Shown here piece after piece: positions 22,960 through 35,246 of a stretch of DNA of 64,000 bases (position 1 is the stretch's first letter; every line of letters starts with the position of its first letter). Made by a program: the position numbers and the translations under genes. Origin of the DNA: Phlegmacium glaucopus (taxonomy: Eukaryota; Basidiomycota; Agaricomycetes; Agaricales; Cortinariaceae); contig MU130570.1 of NCBI GenBank assembly GCA_015039465.1, positions 176,333 through 240,332 of the forward strand, given 5' to 3'. The notes under the pieces were generated by a model, which worked only from the letters and a program-made list of their open reading frames with translations, was not told the origin of the DNA and did no database searches.

Positions 22960-24149
22960 TCAACAAGCATCAAGTTCTGCAAGCCTCGCGTCCAGTAATT
23001 TTAGCACTGTGTCCATCCCAAGTAATACGCCTTTGTCAGGGCCTTCACCTGGTACAAAACGGGTATGCGCAAAATCGATAAGCTTCACGACAAAGGGAGG
23101 TCCGGGCCGCTTTGAACTACTTTCATCTTCGTCATCGTCCATCTCTATGTCTCCATCTTCGTCTTCCTCGTCTTCCTCCTCGCTGAATCGTGTCACACTT
23201 TGCTCTGCACGGGTCCAATCGGCTTCGTAGACAATCAATAGACTACTTCCCACCATTCGCATTTCCAGACCAGCGCAAACTTCTCGAATTTCTGCGATCT
23301 CTTCGCAGATAGCACGGAGGATAGGTACCAATGTTTCCTTTGGGAGACCGCTGGAAGACGAGGGCATGTCCGATGTACCTGAGACTGGCGAGCCAATGGG
23401 AAAGAACTTTGCTATCCCTTCACCAAGTTGGGCGGATTTAATGGATTTACCGTATGATTTCGGCGTGTTCACAGGTTGGCAGGTGATGTTATCATAGACC
23501 TATTAAGGATGTAACAACACAACAAACAATTTTAGCTGTCAAACTTTTTTAACAAGCAGATGCTTGAAAGGGTAAGCGCCAACCTGGAAACCTGTCAACC
23601 TCACGCCTGTCTCCAAAGAAGTAGTGTTTTCTGCGACTTTCTTCATCCGAGCCACTTTCTCTGGTGGAGCAGTTTCGTCGTACAATACCGTTCCGAGTTT
23701 GATGTCTAGGATATTGGGTTTGAGGAAAGGAAATGAGAGATTCTCTAGAACAATGGATTGTAGATAAGGAACACAGCATCAGGAACTGGTTCACGGTTTC
23801 GAGATTTGTGGAACTATGACCACAAAAAGAAAAACTCATCTTTTTCTTCTGCTGCTACTGGTTCAACAACCATAGATTCAGATGCAGCGGAACGCGTTTC
23901 ATCAAGTTTTCCTTCCAATTTGAGGACTCCATAGAATGTCGGCGTAAAGACACGCAAATCCTCGAGATTACTATCTTGTTGTAGCTTTTGATAGAATGCA
24001 AGCTCATTTTCCAGAGCAGGCTTGATTACCAGTGATTCATTTTCGGTTGTGAATACACCGGGGTGTCCTCCAACTTGAGATTCGAAAGGTTGAATTGTTG
24101 AATTGTCGATATTGAGTCCGTTATCATCGTCGAAAGATTGGGAGGTCAT
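22960..24149 (-). CDS. Inositol polyphosphate multikinase (IPK2/Arg82 family)
   Basis: About 340-380 aa. The N-terminus has the family opening (PFESQVGGHPGVF, LVIKPALENELAFYQKL, FTPTFYGVLKLEGKL). Next comes the catalytic PxxxDxKxG motif in KPNILDIKLGTVLYDE, then TGFQVYDN, SSLLIVYEAD, an acidic insert of about 25 residues, and the metal-binding IDFAHTRF near the end. The family phosphorylates IP3/IP4 to IP5 in the nucleus and, in yeast Arg82, also affects transcription. The second intron is 23501-23583 (clean, phase 0). The first junction near 23740-23850 is unclear: the expected I-V-L-E-N-L is in frame with the kinase motif, but no AG acceptor or matching phase sits directly before it. Start chosen at MTSQSF; MIDVV at 24164 is possible. 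Confidence 0.85.
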
Positions 24150-24481
24150 TACTACATCTATCAATCAGTCTGATTGTCATCTGTTTATAAGGTCAAAGGC
24201 CAAGCCGCCGTGGCACTTACTTATTTGGAAACAATAGTCGGAGTAGCAAACTGTCCAACTCAAATCGATGGTAGCGGATAACTAGGAATATACTGATGTG
24301 TAACGATAGCATTAATAGGATACACAAAAAGACTTGCCATGTCTATAGCTATAGGTCAAACATCACTTAAATTCCAATGTGTTAAAACCGAAATTAGGTG
24401 GCGATCAGAAATCACCAACATAATGATTGCAATTCATAAGTCAAATCTGTCAACATCATGCACTACAAATACAAAAAAACC
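24150..24481. other. Short intergenic spacer
   Basis: Upstream of the kinase gene and downstream of the His-rich gene, both on the minus strand. No coding potential was seen. It should hold the kinase promoter. Confidence 0.4.
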
Positions 24482-25507
24482 TTAAGCACGGCTGTGGGCG
24501 GCGTTGGCAGCAGGTGCAGCAGGAGGTGGTGCACTGGCCGGTGCATCAGCAGGTGGCGCACTAGCCGGCACAGCAGCCGACGCAGCAGAAACAGGGACCT
24601 GGGCGTGGTCAGCTTGAGTACCAGAAACCTGAGCCTTGTGGTTGTGGTTGTGACCGTGGTGATGCTTCTTGTTGTGCACAATATGCAATGCAGCCTTGTG
24701 GTAAGGGCTGGCTTCATTAGCAAGAGCGCGTTCCAGGTTGTCACGGTTGTGAAGGTACTTCCTGACGGCAGCCCTGTGGAATTGACTGGTTTTGTCATGC
24801 AAAGCCTTCTGGAAGTGCTTCGCTTTGGACAGGTAACGGTGAACGGCCGCCTTGTGGTACTTGTTCGTCTTGTCGTGGAGGGCCAGACGGAGGTTGCCTT
24901 TAACTGCGAAGTAAGCCTTGACCTTGAGGTGCTTCTGGATACGCAGGGCGGCTCTGTGTAAAGGATTGGTCTTGTCCTCAATGGCACCTTTGAGCTTGGA
25001 AGGGTCGGAGAGTTCGACGTGGACTGCAGCCCTGTGGTAAGGACTGTATTTGTCGGTGAGCGCATCCGCCAAAAGACCAGGATATTTCTGGAATTCTGCC
25101 TTCGCGGCATGCTGTTTGTGGATATGTACCGCAGCCCTGTGCAGAGGGCAATCTTCGTCTTTCAGGGCCGCTTTCAGGGCCGCAGGATCAGCAAGTTGCT
25201 TCCTCTGTTCCTCAGAGGGTTCGTAGTGGTGGTGGTGATGGTGGTGGTGATGAGCGTGGTGCTCAGCGTGGTGCGCAACGGCAGGCTCGCTGCCTCCGGA
25301 AGCGGTAGCGGGAGCCGGAGTAGCATTAGTCGCAGGAGCCTGCAAATAGGAACCGTTCAGTCAGAAGGGGTGGTGTGGCCATCATCGTATTAGACTTACG
25401 TTGGCAACGTCACGGGCAGAGAGCTCGGAGTCACGGACAAGGGGGGCAGCGAACGCGGTAGCACCGAAGACGGCGGCGAGGAGAGCGAATTTGCTTGTGA
25501 GTTGCAT
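24482..25507 (-). CDS. Secreted His-rich protein with HRAAV repeats
   Basis: Two exons in phase: 25400-25507 and 24482-25339, giving 321 aa. Exon 1 encodes a signal peptide (MQLTSKFALLAAVFGATAFA) and a short propeptide ending ELSARDVAN. Exon 2 starts Ala/Thr/Pro-rich, then has a His cluster (HHAEHHAHHHHHHHHH). Six copies of a motif of the form x-H-[R/K]-A-A-[V/L] follow, mostly 26 residues apart, such as SPYHRAAVHVEL, NKYHKAAVHRYL and SQFHRAAVRKYL, each preceded by a DKT-like turn. The end is another His run (HHHGHNHNHK) and an Ala/Pro tail. I do not recognise the family. Inference: an extracellular, possibly metal-binding or wall-associated protein of helical repeats. Confidence 0.85.
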
Positions 25508-25760
25508 TATGTATAGAAGTTTTCGGTTTGGAATTTACTAAGGACACAGTAATGAGCGAACCAGGTGCATCAGGGAACGGAGGTGACAACGTACTTGGAA
25601 TGTGAGGGTAAAGGAGAGGATTTGCTTTGAGGACCGGCCACGAACTGTAGTAGAAAAATAATCAGTTGGAGTGAAATGGTAAGACAGGAACAAATCCGTT
25701 ACAGTTTGTATGAGTTATAGATGAGCACCAGGCTTGGGAAAAATAGATGGAGGGGGGCTG

Positions 25761-25771
25761 CCTTTTATATA
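25761..25771 (-). promoter_or_regulatory. TATA box of the His-rich secreted protein gene
   Basis: On the minus strand this reads TATATAAAAGG, about 255 bp upstream of the start codon at 25507. The distance leaves room for a leader, possibly with an intron in the 5' untranslated region. A strong TATA element fits a highly expressed, regulated secreted protein. Confidence 0.55.
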
Positions 25772-28700
25772 ATTCTGCAATCCGTGCGCGTGAAGTCATA
25801 CCAACCGGCGGTCAGACCGAAATAGGAACGGGTTTAGACCACGAACAAATGACAGCAGATATCCGCAAGGGTTTGAACGGCATGTTCTCGACTCCTGAGG
25901 CCTAAGCAGCAAGCTAGCCAGAGGAAGTAGACTGAAGTAGACTAAGATCCTTATCAGATAGTATCAGTGTTTCAAAGCTTGTTTCAAGCAACGTGTATAT
26001 GTTGAGATTGTTGGGCGAAAAAGCCGATAGATAGATAGTCGAGGAAAACCTGGACAGTTACTGTACTAGGTGACATGTGGCTGTGGCTGCCGTGATGGCG
26101 GCATGCGCGCTATTATTCAACCGCTGCCGGCTTGAAAAGACAAATTCGGCTTGTTAGTGTCAATCTCACATTAGGGTTGAGCCAAATCAGAATCTGAAAT
26201 ATCTGTGACGAAATGTAGGCTGAGCTAGGCTGGGCCGATGCCCCTGCAGGGCGGTTAGAGGTAAGTAATATTGTAGGAGAAAGTTGGTGGTGAGTCTGGT
26301 GACTTTTTATTGAGCTGATTTATGGATTACTGGGTTTGAATTTTGAGAGAGGAATAATTACCAATTATATAGGTAATTTACCGGGAGGACGAAGGTTGGG
26401 TACCGGGCGAGTGACATTCTAGAAAGGTTGTATACTTATTGGATGTGGAATGGCATGACTGTCGTTCAGATGTATTTTTGATACATAGGAGATACGATGC
26501 CGTTTCTAAGCTCTTGACTGCTCTTGATCGTTCGGTGTCTGTTCAATCTTCATCAGATAGGAGACCCAGATTAGACCTTCGATTTATCGAGAAAGTCTTT
26601 CCCATCCCTCAAGATTTGGGATAGGAAAAGATGATTTCTGCCCAAATTTCCACCAGGAGTTTTAACAGGAAGTCGATACCTAAGTTATTTCGACACTTGA
26701 GTCATGGTTTCGAGAAATAGTTGTGGGTCCGGCCACGAAAATAGATGCTTTGGACTGAAACTTACCCCTCGGAGAGGTTGTGGACAGGAGTAGCAAAGGA
26801 CTAGGATATGATCCCATCAAAATCGTCGTCACCTGCCTAAATAGAAACAATAAATTACCGAAGAGCGGTCGGAGCTCTTGAGCTTTTTACAATGAGATGC
26901 AAGTACTCTCGTCAGAAAATCCAACCTACCTTGTCTTTATGGAATTGTAACGTTTCAATACCAACTTTTCCAAGCCCTTTGAGATTTGAAATTTACTTGA
27001 AGTTTACCTTATAATGCATGTATGAAATTCCGGATCAATTGGCATTATACCTGCTCTCTCCTTATACCCTCGGAATAAACGAACGGCGTAAGAACTACTT
27101 AAGAACTACTAATAATAAGTAGCATCATACAGATTATTACTAGTCATACCGATTTCAGTCCTGCATTTAACATTAGCCTGGTGCCGGACGACGGTATCCA
27201 CCGTCTCCTTTCGGCGACGGAGTATATAGCCTTTAGGAGCTAGTAATATCCAACCACATAATATCCAACCCGTCATATTATTCCTTCCTTCCGCGCCAAG
27301 AACGGCAGCGACTATCAACGCCTACATGTGACCTTCGTGGAACAACACAAGCAAAGGCAGTGCAGAGGCGTCGTCAAGAAGCTTACAATCTGATATTCAA
27401 GGCGGCTCAACGTTATTGCACAGATTGATCTCGAGTGAATAATTTGCCGAGTTTGGGGAACATCGATGATCTACCAATACATCAGGACAAACGCCAAGTC
27501 TTGGCCGAGTTCCTAGCTTTCAGATCCTACTATCGTCTTTACTTTATCAGTGTCTTTGTCTTTTGCATTATGATTGAAATTATTTCATGATTGTGATGTG
27601 CCGCCCAAAGCCGGAGATAAAGATTGCTTCGGAGTGTCAAAATCATTTAAGTGCCGGGCTCCGGCATGTGGGAGATCCAATATGGTGTCGGATGCACCAC
27701 TGATGACTCAGCGACAAGGACATGGATGGTGGGGATGAAGCGGATGGAGAGCCAAGTTGAACCACATGTAGGTAGATTACCTTGAATCTTTGTAGAACAA
27801 AATATGGATATTTTTCTGTTTAAAGCTGTGGCTTGGGGCTTTGGCTCAGCTCATACGTAGACAAAGCTGCCACCTCGGGCCAAGCCACGCTGGAACATTC
27901 AAGTTACTAGTGATGATCTACATATAAAAAACGCTGAAAGTATTTAAAGACAAGCAATATTGGTGGAATGATTTCGAGTTTGAACCCGCCACTGGCATAT
28001 ATTTCAATCAGTGACTCAAATATATTATATTTGTAGACCACGATTTCGGATTCACAGAACCTGAACGCAGGGATGTACTTATATCATTTTCTTATTTGAA
28101 AAACCTGAGTTTTGACACGCTGCCGGTATTTCAGAATTGTTTACAATTATATGGCTGTTGAAACGGAAACAGCAGAAATACACGTAGTAGACGAAGTAGA
28201 ACTGATTCTTTGGTTGACCATGGAGTGAGGAGCTTCTGCGGGCTGCTACAGGCAATGGAGACTGAGATCACAGTGAGTGCGGATAGAAAACGCATCTAAC
28301 AGTAGCCTATTTTCAAGTGGATATTTTTGTAATTTGACTGGATCACGGACAGAAGTGGCGATAAATACGACAATGCCGCAATGGGTTGGCAAAGGGACCA
28401 GGGTAGCGTGATATATTTATTTTGAACGCTCGAATGCACAGGACTGAGACGTGATCAAAATATGATTGGCTATTAGGATGGCCTCGAGGGTCTTCTCATG
28501 GCAGATCTGACCACTGGATCCAAGATCATCAAACTAAGCGCCTGAGAATCTGAATTCAGAGCGCTTATCGTTGAAGTCTCTCGTGACACGTCATCGTGAC
28601 ATGGTGAGATGAAACGATAGGCTGTTGCCGATAACCCTAACTTTTGCCATTTTCTCTTGGTTTATAGCGATTTCTGGTTGTGTGGCGGGGAAGTCGTACT

Positions 28701-28835
28701 GTTGGGAGTGCATTGTAACTTCAAAGTCAGCTCAGTAACTAGTTCTAAAAATAGTCTGACCTGACCGTGACTGCCTAACAATGACCAGCCAGCTCCTGTT
28801 GCAACGCTGCTGTCCAGCGGCCAGCCAACCTTCCC
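25772..28835. other. About 3 kb without a supported gene
   Basis: Only short unsupported ORFs of about 60-95 aa. Codon patterns look random on both strands. I saw no TIRs, LTRs or transposase motifs. It may hold regulatory DNA for the flanking NACHT gene or decayed repeats. Confidence 0.5.
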
Positions 28836-31800
28836 ATGCAATTCAACAATGTTATTATCTACGGCGGTACTTTCAATCAAGGCAGCACTTTCAATCACTT
28901 CGACTCGTACTCTGGTTTTGAATGTGAGTTGCAACTCTTCCAGCACGAGAACAACACGATGACCATCTGCTTTAGCTAACTCAAAGATTCTTCAACTTCT
29001 GAGACCAAGGGGATATATCGATTACTTTTCAATTCATCAAAGTGCTCGACTACCTGATACATGTCACTGGTCGTTGACTAACCTCGAAATTTATACATGG
29101 CTCACATCTGACGCGCCTGAGGCATCTCGTCTTTGGCTGCATGGCAACCCCGGGACAGGAAAAAGTGTCCTAGCGGCCTTTCTAATGGAACAAGTCCAGA
29201 GGACCTACGCCTCTCGGGACGAGATTGTACTTCCCTACTTTTGTAAGGCAGCGGGCAGCGAGAAGGATAGATCAGTCCGCGTGCTCATGGCGTTCATAAG
29301 GTGCTGTCTAACGCTGAAATCCTACGATATGGAAGTTGCAACCCGACTCGCACAGAAAATGCTGGGAGAAAGGGAAGATTATCAATTTACCCGGGAGGAG
29401 ATGGAACCGTACTTGTCGTTGTTTCTGGGGAAGTTTAGGAAAATCTGGTAAGTTGTTATTCTATCATAATTTAGACAGCTGTGTCAATCTTTTTATAGGT
29501 TCATTATCGATGGAATCGACGAATGCGAAGATGCAATCTCACTGATTGAGGCACTGGAGAGGATTGGAGCCGATCACTCCAAAGTTCTCTTAATTAGCCG
29601 GAAAGAAAGTCATATTTTCGAACAACTTCTCCGTTGGCCTTCTTTAGAACTTGGTGCTGAAGATACGACTGCTGAAGACATACAAACTTTTATTGATGAA
29701 CAACTCAGGCGATTAATACGCGACCGGCCGATCCTAAAGCCATACGCGGACCAAGTGAAAGACCATCTTAGCAAGACAACAGGCGTTATGTTTCTTTACG
29801 CCCGTCTGAAGTGCGAGACAATCAGGGAAGCGGATCCCTCGACAGAAGCCCATATCGCCGAGATACTCAATTCTCTTGATGGCAGATTATCAACATTGGA
29901 TGCGTTATACGAAAACTATCTTTTACAGCGACTTTCAAGCAATAATGAATACCGCAACGAAGTTGCCCTTCGGACCTTACAATGGATCAAATGCTCCCCA
30001 AACCCTGTAACATCCACATTCTTGCTCCGCGCTCTTGCCCTTGATTTTCACAACGACAAGACCATCTCCTCTGATAATCTTGATACCTCTGTCAAATCAA
30101 CCATCTGGAAAGCATTGGGTGTCCTGGTTGAATGGCAAGGGAGAGAACCTGCCTGTTATGCAGCCTTGATACATCACTCACTACGAGAGTACCTATCCCG
30201 TCTTGCATCCAACCCGCCTCAGTGGGAAGAACTCTCAGTGCCTTATAACTCAATCGCACATGAACCAGCACACTTGGCTGTCCTCGCCGCTTGCTGCATC
30301 GTCACTCGCACCCCTCTGGTTTGGAGTCTTTTACAAGGATACCATGACTCGGGAGACCAGAGACGAAAACTCAGCGACGATAGACCGAGATCGTTGCGCA
30401 GACAACTTGCCAAGGAGGAGCCCTGGTATATATGGGAGCAACGTCAACGTCTAGAATTAGATTTGCACTGGATTTGGCGGAAGGAAGAAGCAAAATCCGC
30501 CCAATCTGATCTTGCAGATGTTCCGGAAGAACTTCAATCATTGGAATGGGTCAAAAATCGACGGAAACAACTTCAAATGATCCAAAGTTTAGAATCGCAA
30601 AAAGTCCAAGAACTCCACCAATTGGTCGGACTAACCACGATGAGAGAGCGGGATTTGATGATGTATTCGTTCGAGTGAGTGTCCTTCATGTAAACTAGAG
30701 TGAATGGCTCGCTCACATGGATTCAGGTGTCTAGCTTATCACCTTGCCGAGGCCGGAAAATCTGGAAATGTGCAGTTGACTGGCGCAATTAACTGTTTGA
30801 TTCCCCAAATGAGAATCTATGCTGCCAATATTTTTTCAGATATCGATCTAACGCAGGCAAACGGAGCTCTTCAGGCCGCCAGCCTTGTTGATCTTGCCGT
30901 TTCATTGGCGTCATTCGCCGAAGTCATGGATCTATTTGAGCATCTTGTCCAATACAATCCGATCAACGTTCACGATTGGCGTTGGATTTCCTCCTTGCTG
31001 TACTTCCAAATTTCAAGATTTCCGCTGAACCAAGCATCAAATGCAACCTCCACCTGGGATCCAGCGATTTTGGAATCATTGAAGACCAAGGAACCACCAT
31101 TTCTTTTCACACAACTTTTTGCATTAGTAACCACAAGTATCAATGACTTACGCAACGTTGAATATGCTCTATGCAATTACGACAAAAATGTGTCCGCCTT
31201 GGTCGGAGCGGGCATTCTCATACATGCTCTCAGACAGTTCGAGCGCCTGCTTGCCCAATGGATGATTTTCCATTCACTTGAGTACATCGAACCTCATCTA
31301 CTATCCAAGGATCATCTCCTTTTTCCAAAAATCCTTACGAAGCCTATCGTCAGGCCAACGACCCAACCAGATGGCAAACCTATTTCTAGTCATCCTACAT
31401 ATTCATTTCTTGCCTTGTTGCTATGCCTGGTCGCGTCTGCTTGGAGTCTGAATCCACTGAGAATGGCCATCCTTTTCTCCTTGTCGACCAAGAGAAGTCG
31501 ATACAGTTTTCAACTTCGCAGTCCGTTTTGGACTGTCTACCAAAATATCCCTTTACTTCTCCCTTGGCCCATTACGCATTGGATTCTATCCGAATGCAGC
31601 ATATATCAACTGGTCCTTATTGCGGGAGTTGTAGCTTTACTCGTGGCATCCGCTTCCAGCAAGGTGCTGAGGAGTGGTTTTGTTCCTGCATTCACCAAGC
31701 AGACGATTAACAGGTTCCTCATTGACCAGAGTCTTTATGAATCATATTTCATTGTTTATCTCTGCTACAGAGATAGACTAGTCGCCACCCAACTGAACAT

Positions 31801-31957
31801 GATTTTGGTTTACTTTGTTCTATATGACTTAGTTGTTTCCACTGTCGATCCTGCAGGCCTTCGCCGAGCTCGAGCTCACTACTGTGGTGACATACCAATA
31901 GTTATACAGACCGAACATGTACATAACCTTGTGCAAAATCAACCAGATTTGAATTAA
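28836..31957 (+). CDS. NACHT-type NLR protein with C-terminal membrane segments
   Basis: Four exons in phase: 28836-28923, 28976-29447, 29499-30674 and 30727-31957, giving 988 aa. Exon 1 encodes FNNVIIYGGTFNQG, the I-x-G-G-T-F N-terminus typical of mushroom NACHT proteins. A linker follows (ARLPDTCHW...IYTWL), then Walker A (GNPGTGKS), Walker B (WFIIDGIDECED) and an arginine-sensor-like LLISRKESH. A helical region ends in LIHHSLREYLSRL, the 'HxSFxDFL' position of this family. The C-terminal part has no WD, ankyrin or TPR repeats; instead two or three hydrophobic segments are visible (FLALLLCLVASAW at about 805, LVLIAGVVALLVASA at about 877, and LNMILVYFVLYDLVV). Family knowledge: STAND ATPases act in non-self recognition. 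Membrane attachment is my inference. Confidence 0.88.
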
Positions 31958-34795
31958 GCATCATTCACGCTAAAACAGCTGATTTAGATTCATCGGAAGC
32001 TTCAATGTCCAAAAACGCCAGACCTTTTCAGATAGAATATGAGCCTCCCGTTTTCAATCCCAACTCCCAAGTCCCCTTCCTGGATTCCCCTGGATCTTTC
32101 TACGAAACTAAGTATTTCGGCGGACTTTTGCTCCAGCATCAATTTTGCACCCTCGATATTCCCATCCCTGCACATAGATGTGATAATATCCATTAGACAC
32201 ATCGCCGCCTTATCGGAAGTCTCGTTGAAGATCATCTGGTATCTGGAAATTTCAAGGTGCAATATCGCATCGCTAAAGCTACCCATTTCCATATACCGAC
32301 GACCAAGGTCCCACCTACATTCAGCATCCGCAAACACGAACGCTGAAGCATGAAATTGTGGAATAGCCTCTTGATAAAGTTTGACTGCCTCCTCGTGGTC
32401 ACACATACCCCCCAATTGCCATTTGATAAACGCGGCATCCAGGTCCTTTCCAAGCCAGGTGAGCTCGGCTATGGCCTGGCATAGAGCGGCGCGGGCATCG
32501 TCGAGTCGCCTTGAGTGAATATGGAGATGTGCCAAAGACTTGAGACAATCTGCTACAGCAGCACGATCACCCGATTTTTGCAGAGTTTTCAGGGCTGCAT
32601 CAAGAAGTGGATGCGCATCGTCAAACTGACCTACACTCATATAGATACGTGATAACAGCTTGTTGCAGAGGGCTGTGTGATAAGTGTCCTTCGATTGAGC
32701 AAGGGCTCGTTGACAAGCAGCGTGGGCTTGAGCCACTGTCCTCTGATGCGAGTCAAGATAGAGACCGCCTAGCTTGAGATCACATTTAGCAGCCCCGGCA
32801 GCATCACCCATTGCTACGAAATCGTCCCGAGCTTTTTCGAGATGTAGGATGCCTTCTTCAGGCGCGTTGATCCATATACGCTGAGCCACGTAAATTTGAC
32901 AATAGGCAATTGCACTTGAGTCCCCAAGCTTTCTGAAGCGCTCGATTGCCTGAGGGAAATAGTCCCTATCGAAATCCATATCTTTGATAGCCCCCGCCTC
33001 GTAGTCCCCGGCGTCGATCTTCACCTCTCCGAGACGCTGCAAACAACGTGCTGTTAAGGACATGGTGCCGTCCTGTCGGGCTATAATTTCCGGCTTTGAG
33101 GCTTCTTCTGCTATAGCTGCTCTCACTGCCTTCTCAAGGATGTCGACACGTGGCTTAATAGCACAACGTGGGGAAGAGTACTGTAAGGTTGCCTCGATCG
33201 CGGGAATGCAGCCATTCTCAAGGGCATCCGTTAGAACTGCCTCGATATTGCGCTGATTTTGGACCAATTTTCGCATTGCATTGACAAATAGAGAGTCTCC
33301 TGGGTTCTTTAAGCCCTCTTCCGCTAGCTTGAAGTGGTAGAAGTATACGTTTCTGCGCGAATCGTCGTCCAGTTGCTGATACTTGACTACATGTGCTTTG
33401 ACTGGTGACAATAATCCGATGCGCCTCCCTTGGTGCACAGATGCGAGGGACATGTTGGTCAACATGCCAGTTATTTCGTCAATGTTGCTAATACTGGGAG
33501 CTATGGTGGCAAGGTCATCGGCTAGAATTCCTGCTGGCAGCATTGTAAGGATGCGAAGCAGCTTCGCAGCGCTAGGAGAAGCAACCATGCTCGCTGTCTG
33601 CATCGAGGAATTGATCGAAGCTTCCAAGCTCTTTCCCTCGAACTCGAGGAGTTCGACCTTTCCCTTGCGCCAGCGATCCACCAACACGGACGGCTTTACC
33701 CCGTAAGTCTGGCAAGCATACGCGACCAACACAATCGCCAGCGGGAGGTAGTCGAGAGCCATGAGTAGTTCATCCAAAGCATAGTCTGAGCGTGGATATA
33801 GAGTCAGAAACAATAGCTTGGCATCTCGAGGGGATAATACTGGGGTCTCAAGCCGCCAAACACTTGGAGGGGGTGCGAGTGTTCCTTGCATGGTAATGAG
33901 GACGGTTAAGTTATGGACGGCCGATATTGCTTGTAAAATGGGCTCTATTTCATCCCTTTCTCTGTCCCAAATTCCCTCGAAATCGTTCAAGACGAGGAGT
34001 CGCGGTGAAGTCTTCGTGTGGAGAACGCTGATCAAGGCGTTTACTTGCTGGGATTTCGAGGAATTTAGGGAAGTATGAATGGGAAAGTCGGCGGTGTATC
34101 CGTCGGCATTCAATACCAAGCTACCGTAGAGAATGTCCCAGAATTTCTCAAGGGTAGTGATACCCCCAAAATGAGCCCAATGTCGCCGATGATCGAAGTA
34201 CTCGAATGTGCGTTTATCGTGAACGACAGCGGAAGCAATTGCCGATTTTCCTATCCCAGGAGGGCCAAAGAGAGTTAAAGGGGTAGATTTGTGGTGGATT
34301 TGCTTGATAACTTGAGTGATGATTTCTTCCCTTCCATAGGTCTTCTTCTGTGTAGGGAACGACCTATGCCACGTTTTAGAATACGCAATTCTTAAAAGCG
34401 ATAAACCATACCTGCAAAGCGAGGACGGGGTCGTGTACTACTCATGTCTAGCCTTCAGCTGTGCTAGTAATGCACTGGAGCGATAACTCACGTAGCGAAT
34501 GTAATTAGAAGTAACATGATCGGAAACCTGCTTCCCAATATTCAGAATCTAAGGATAATCTTTAGTTAAATCAACAGCTGGAGACTGGTAAACGCTTCTG
34601 ACATTTGAATGAGATTCACTGAGGAGACACCATTTGGCAAAGATGCTGCCTTGCTCACTCGAAGGCTCCATCTGAGAAGGTTGAATCGCTTGGAGTCTAC
34701 CGCCCACGCTTTATGAAGCTGTCGAATGTCATCGATTGCCCGTCAACCATCGTCACCCTTATAAGGTTCGGTCTAATAGAACTGTGCAAGGTTGG
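31688..34795. repeat. Segmental duplication, copy A
   Basis: Matches 37942-41085. The unit carries the last roughly 270 bp of the NACHT gene, the whole NB-ARC/TPR gene and its 5' flank. Between about 33000 and 33780 I find only about one mismatch against copy B, while the flanking kilobase differs by several percent. Confidence 0.9.
32002..34671 (-). CDS. NB-ARC-type STAND ATPase with TPR repeats, copy A
   Basis: Four exons in phase: 34603-34671, 34492-34548, 34412-34437 and 32002-34363, giving 837 aa. The first three tiny exons give MEPSSEQGSIFAKW..., ILNIGKQVSDHVTSNYIRY and YTTPSSLCR. The P-loop is LFGPPGIGKSAIAS and the Walker B-like strand RLLVLNDFEGIWD. A further NB-ARC strand reads LTVLITMQG, and the GLPL-like motif LDYLPLAIVL. 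The C-terminal 400 residues are helical TPR-like repeats (for example AIAYCQIYVAQRIW, ALCNKLLSRIYMSVGQFDDA, AAVADCLKSLAHLHIHSRRLDDA). Such proteins are fungal NLR-like signalling ATPases. Its stop lies 44 bp from the stop of the convergent NACHT gene. A near-identical copy lies at 38213-40965. Confidence 0.9.
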
Positions 34796-35246
34796 TGCAA
34801 GGTTTACCTCTGTCATGACTCATCTGCCAGTTATCTGCCCGGCAGATTCCGCTCATAAAGTATTTTACTCCCACTGTGTGCCCTTCCCAAAAATTGCCAG
34901 GTCATAGTAATGTCCAATTATTGTAAAATGTCTATCTAGAATTTTACTTGCCGTTGTGTAGAGCAATCACCCGACGATACAATATGTTAGTTATCTGCAT
35001 CAGGGACTCGGAAATTTAGAAACAACTTATCCTCAGCTTCAGATCCTGCGCAAAAAGGTCATGTGACACCTTGAGGTGTGTACGAAATTCAAATTAAAAA
35101 GCACACACTACCCTGGTCCCCGCCAGTTTCAACTCTATGCAGCCATATGGAAGTTGGGAACCGCACCTAAACGGGCATTTCAAGTGCAAGTAGCTATCCA
35201 ACGAATCTGGCAATAACTGCAAAAGTTTGGCAATCACTCTCTCGCT
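34796..35246. other. Intergenic, promoter of the NYN gene
   Basis: No ORF with support. It lies between the divergently arranged NB-ARC/TPR copy A and the NYN-domain gene. Confidence 0.4.

Noticed and set aside
34075..34119. Start of NB-ARC/TPR copy A at Met 34119
   Set aside because: It would cut off the P-loop. The upstream exons to 34671 join in phase and restore LFGPPGIGKS.
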